A stretch of DNA of 64,000 nt from Brachionus koreanus (lineage: Eukaryota; Rotifera; Eurotatoria; Ploima; Brachionidae): contig PJRA01000313.1 in the NCBI GenBank assembly GCA_016987375.1, positions 2,852,942 through 2,916,941 of the forward strand, read 5' to 3'. The first letter of the stretch is position 1, and every line of letters begins with the position of its first letter. Made by a program: the position numbers and the translations under genes. Under the pieces are notes generated by a model that was not told the DNA's origin, searched no databases, and was given only the letters and a program-made list of their open reading frames with translations. This document shows positions 62,405 through 64,000 of the stretch, in pieces.

Positions 62405-62873
62405 ATGACTGATCAAGTTTTGCCTAAATCACCAGAATACTCTACTTCAGCTGAGTCTTCTCCAAGCTATTCAATTGCATATGAAGAATGTGACGATTCC
62501 AGTTTTAATTTTTGTTTAAACACACAAACTAAACAAACAGCACGCAAGAGTACAAATAAAATGCTAACAAAGCTGATAGAAATGAGAGAAGACGAATCGA
62601 TTAATTACAAGATTAGATCAAAAGTAAAACAAACAGCCAGAAAGCAAACATCACCTTATTTTTGTCCTAAAATAAAAAATAAAATGAAACATCAAATTAT
62701 TACAGGTAATTTTACCTATTTTTTCTCTATTTAAATGATAATTTTCTTATGTTTACATTTATTAAGAAATAGATGAATTCTATGCAAATAAAAACAATAA
62801 ACAAATACTTACTAAGCAAACAGCAAGGAAAAAAAGTGTACAAAATCTTTTGGCATCTTTTCCTAAAATATAG
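62405..62873 (+). CDS. Small protein with three histone H3 tail-like repeats, 2 exons, 133 aa
   Basis: Exons 62405-62705 and 62773-62873, joined by a 67-nt GT-AG intron; the join ACA G|AT gives Asp101 and both exons stay in one frame to a TAG. The N-terminal 40 residues are Ser/Tyr/Glu-rich. Then come TKQTARKST (42-50), VKQTARKQT (74-82) and TKQTARKKS (113-121). Histone H3 residues 3-11 are TKQTARKST, so repeat 1 is an exact nine-residue match and all three keep KQTARK, which spans H3 K4 to K9. The spacers (about 23 and 30 residues) are Lys-rich and unrelated to H3, and no histone fold follows, so this is not a histone. An AATAAA lies at 62965. I know no family for it. Possible roles are binding or competing for H3K9/K4 methyltransferases and readers, which is inference. 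Confidence 0.8.
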
Positions 62874-64000
62874 ATCACAATGTTGTAAATTGTTTTATTT
62901 TTAAAACTTAAAATTTTTATTGATAATTTTCGTTTTTTTTTCTCATATGATTTGATTTTAAATTAATAAAATAAAGATGAATTTTCAAAATTATTTCATA
63001 TTCGAAAGCTTTCGGGAACAAACTGAAAAAAAATTATAAGGAATTTGAAATAAGAGGATTCACTCTCATATGAAATCAATTTTGATAAATCTAGAGAGCT
63101 ATCAAAAAAGTGACGAAATAAGTTTTCTTTGAGTTTTCAAATAAAATTTACTTGTGAGTATTTGCAACATTAAAAATTTTCTGAATAATTTTTATATGCG
63201 TTTATAGCTGTAGAACATGCCGAGGAATAAATTAATATAAAATTAAATGGCTTGTTAGATCATTGAGTGAATGGTTTCCACCACTATTCGTAATTCGATA
63301 TAATTCTCTATTATTCGATATAATTCTATAACAGACAAAATTATTGTCCATAACAGAGTATAACAGTTAAAAGTTGACCTTTTTTACAGTGTCAAAAAAA
63401 CGTTCCAGGGGTTCGATCTAATTCAAGTGTACAAGATAAATTAAGTAGTAAAATAAAATTTTGACTAATGCTTTTTGGCTAATATTACATATTGAACATA
63501 TTGGAAAATCATGAAAATAAGATATTGTGACTAATATAATGCAAGGTTTTACTTTATCCAAAATTTAAAAATTTGTTGAAATTTTGAATTATGAATATTC
63601 GAAAATAAGCTACTAGTTAGATTTTTTTTTAAAATAAATCTTTAAAAAAATGGATAAAAATTTAATCAAATCTATTTAATTTTAAATAAAAAGCAATGCT
63701 AAATCGATAAAAATGTTGATGTTGGTTTGTCTTGGTTTGGTGATTAGTCAATTTTGTTTTACCAAATTTAGGCTAAAAATGGAGTGACTAACCAACATAA
63801 TTAAAAAAAAAGACAATTTGAAATCGATAAGTTTCTAAAGCCCAATCTAAACAAACTTAAATTCATTTTTTGGTAATAATTCTACATATTATAATTATAT
63901 GAATAAAATATTCATATTAATGGGAATTTCAATTAAAATATTTGCCCAGATATTGCTAATTTATTAAAATTAGTTATAATGCTTTTATATATTTTATCTA
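62874..64000. other. Right-edge AT-rich stretch
   Basis: 3' flank of the H3-tail-repeat gene. A direct repeat of ATTCGATATAATTCT occurs around 63294-63328, followed by ATAACAGA-type repeats to about 63367. No gene recognised before the window edge. Confidence 0.5.

Noticed and set aside
62405..62873. Reading the H3-tail-repeat gene as a broken histone H3
   Set aside because: No histone-fold sequence follows any repeat, the spacers are unrelated to H3, and the frame and splice sites are intact.
63395..63420. GGTTCGATC resembling a tRNA T-loop
   Set aside because: The flanking bases do not pair into a T-stem and no cloverleaf can be drawn.
63717..63805. ATGTTGGTT ... AACCAACAT inverted pair
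   Set aside because: Nine to ten paired bases only; no target duplication, so not called as a MITE.

Overview
The window is animal nuclear DNA. It is strongly AT-rich, genes on both strands are cut by many very short spliceosomal introns (mostly 45-70 nt, GT-AG), and every long gene I could place is a metazoan ortholog. Gene content (cilium proteins, lophotrochozoan-type acetylcholine-receptor-like channels with a chloride-type filter, an UNC-93A-like transporter, an animal N-formylglutamate-amidohydrolase-like protein) together with the base composition fits a small lophotrochozoan. A monogonont rotifer such as Brachionus is my best guess, but that is inference.

Layout, left to right. 1-10020: a LINE fragment at the left edge, then MADD (Rab3/Rab27 exchange factor) on the minus strand, rebuilt here as 12 exons down to a last exon at 577-648; its long introns hold MITEs and a reverse-transcriptase relic. 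12173-17240: TRAPPC11 (+, 21 exons). 17356-18334: CFAP161 (-). 18729-20534: PSMD3/Rpn3 (+). 25373-27345 and 32644-34786: two pentameric ligand-gated channel subunits (+), the second an alpha subunit. 35722-36155: a dead hAT transposase with BED finger. 38214-39386: PKA type II regulatory subunit (-), intronless and GC-richer than its surroundings. 45237-54172: a 2076-residue DCDC1-type multi-doublecortin protein (-, 15 exons), one intron carrying LINE relics. 54488-55789: DRC2/CCDC65 (-). 57139-58883: UNC-93A-like transporter (+), followed by its decayed tandem copy (59035-60078). 60653-61640: N-formylglutamate amidohydrolase-like protein (-). 62405-62873: a 133-residue protein carrying three copies of the histone H3 tail sequence around K4-K9 (+).

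Functionally the window mixes membrane-traffic genes (MADD, TRAPPC11), axoneme or microtubule genes (CFAP161, DRC2, DCDC1), proteasome, cAMP signalling and neurotransmitter-gated channels, with no operon logic. Two pairs are head to head (CFAP161/PSMD3, amidohydrolase/H3-tail protein). For each gene where I set all exon borders, the exon lengths sum to a multiple of three, which supports the models. Most of the remaining DNA is AT-rich and shows no coding signal to me.

The most striking item is the H3-tail-repeat protein: its KQTARK core is kept three times while the codons differ, which points to selection on the peptide and suggests an undescribed multivalent histone mimic.
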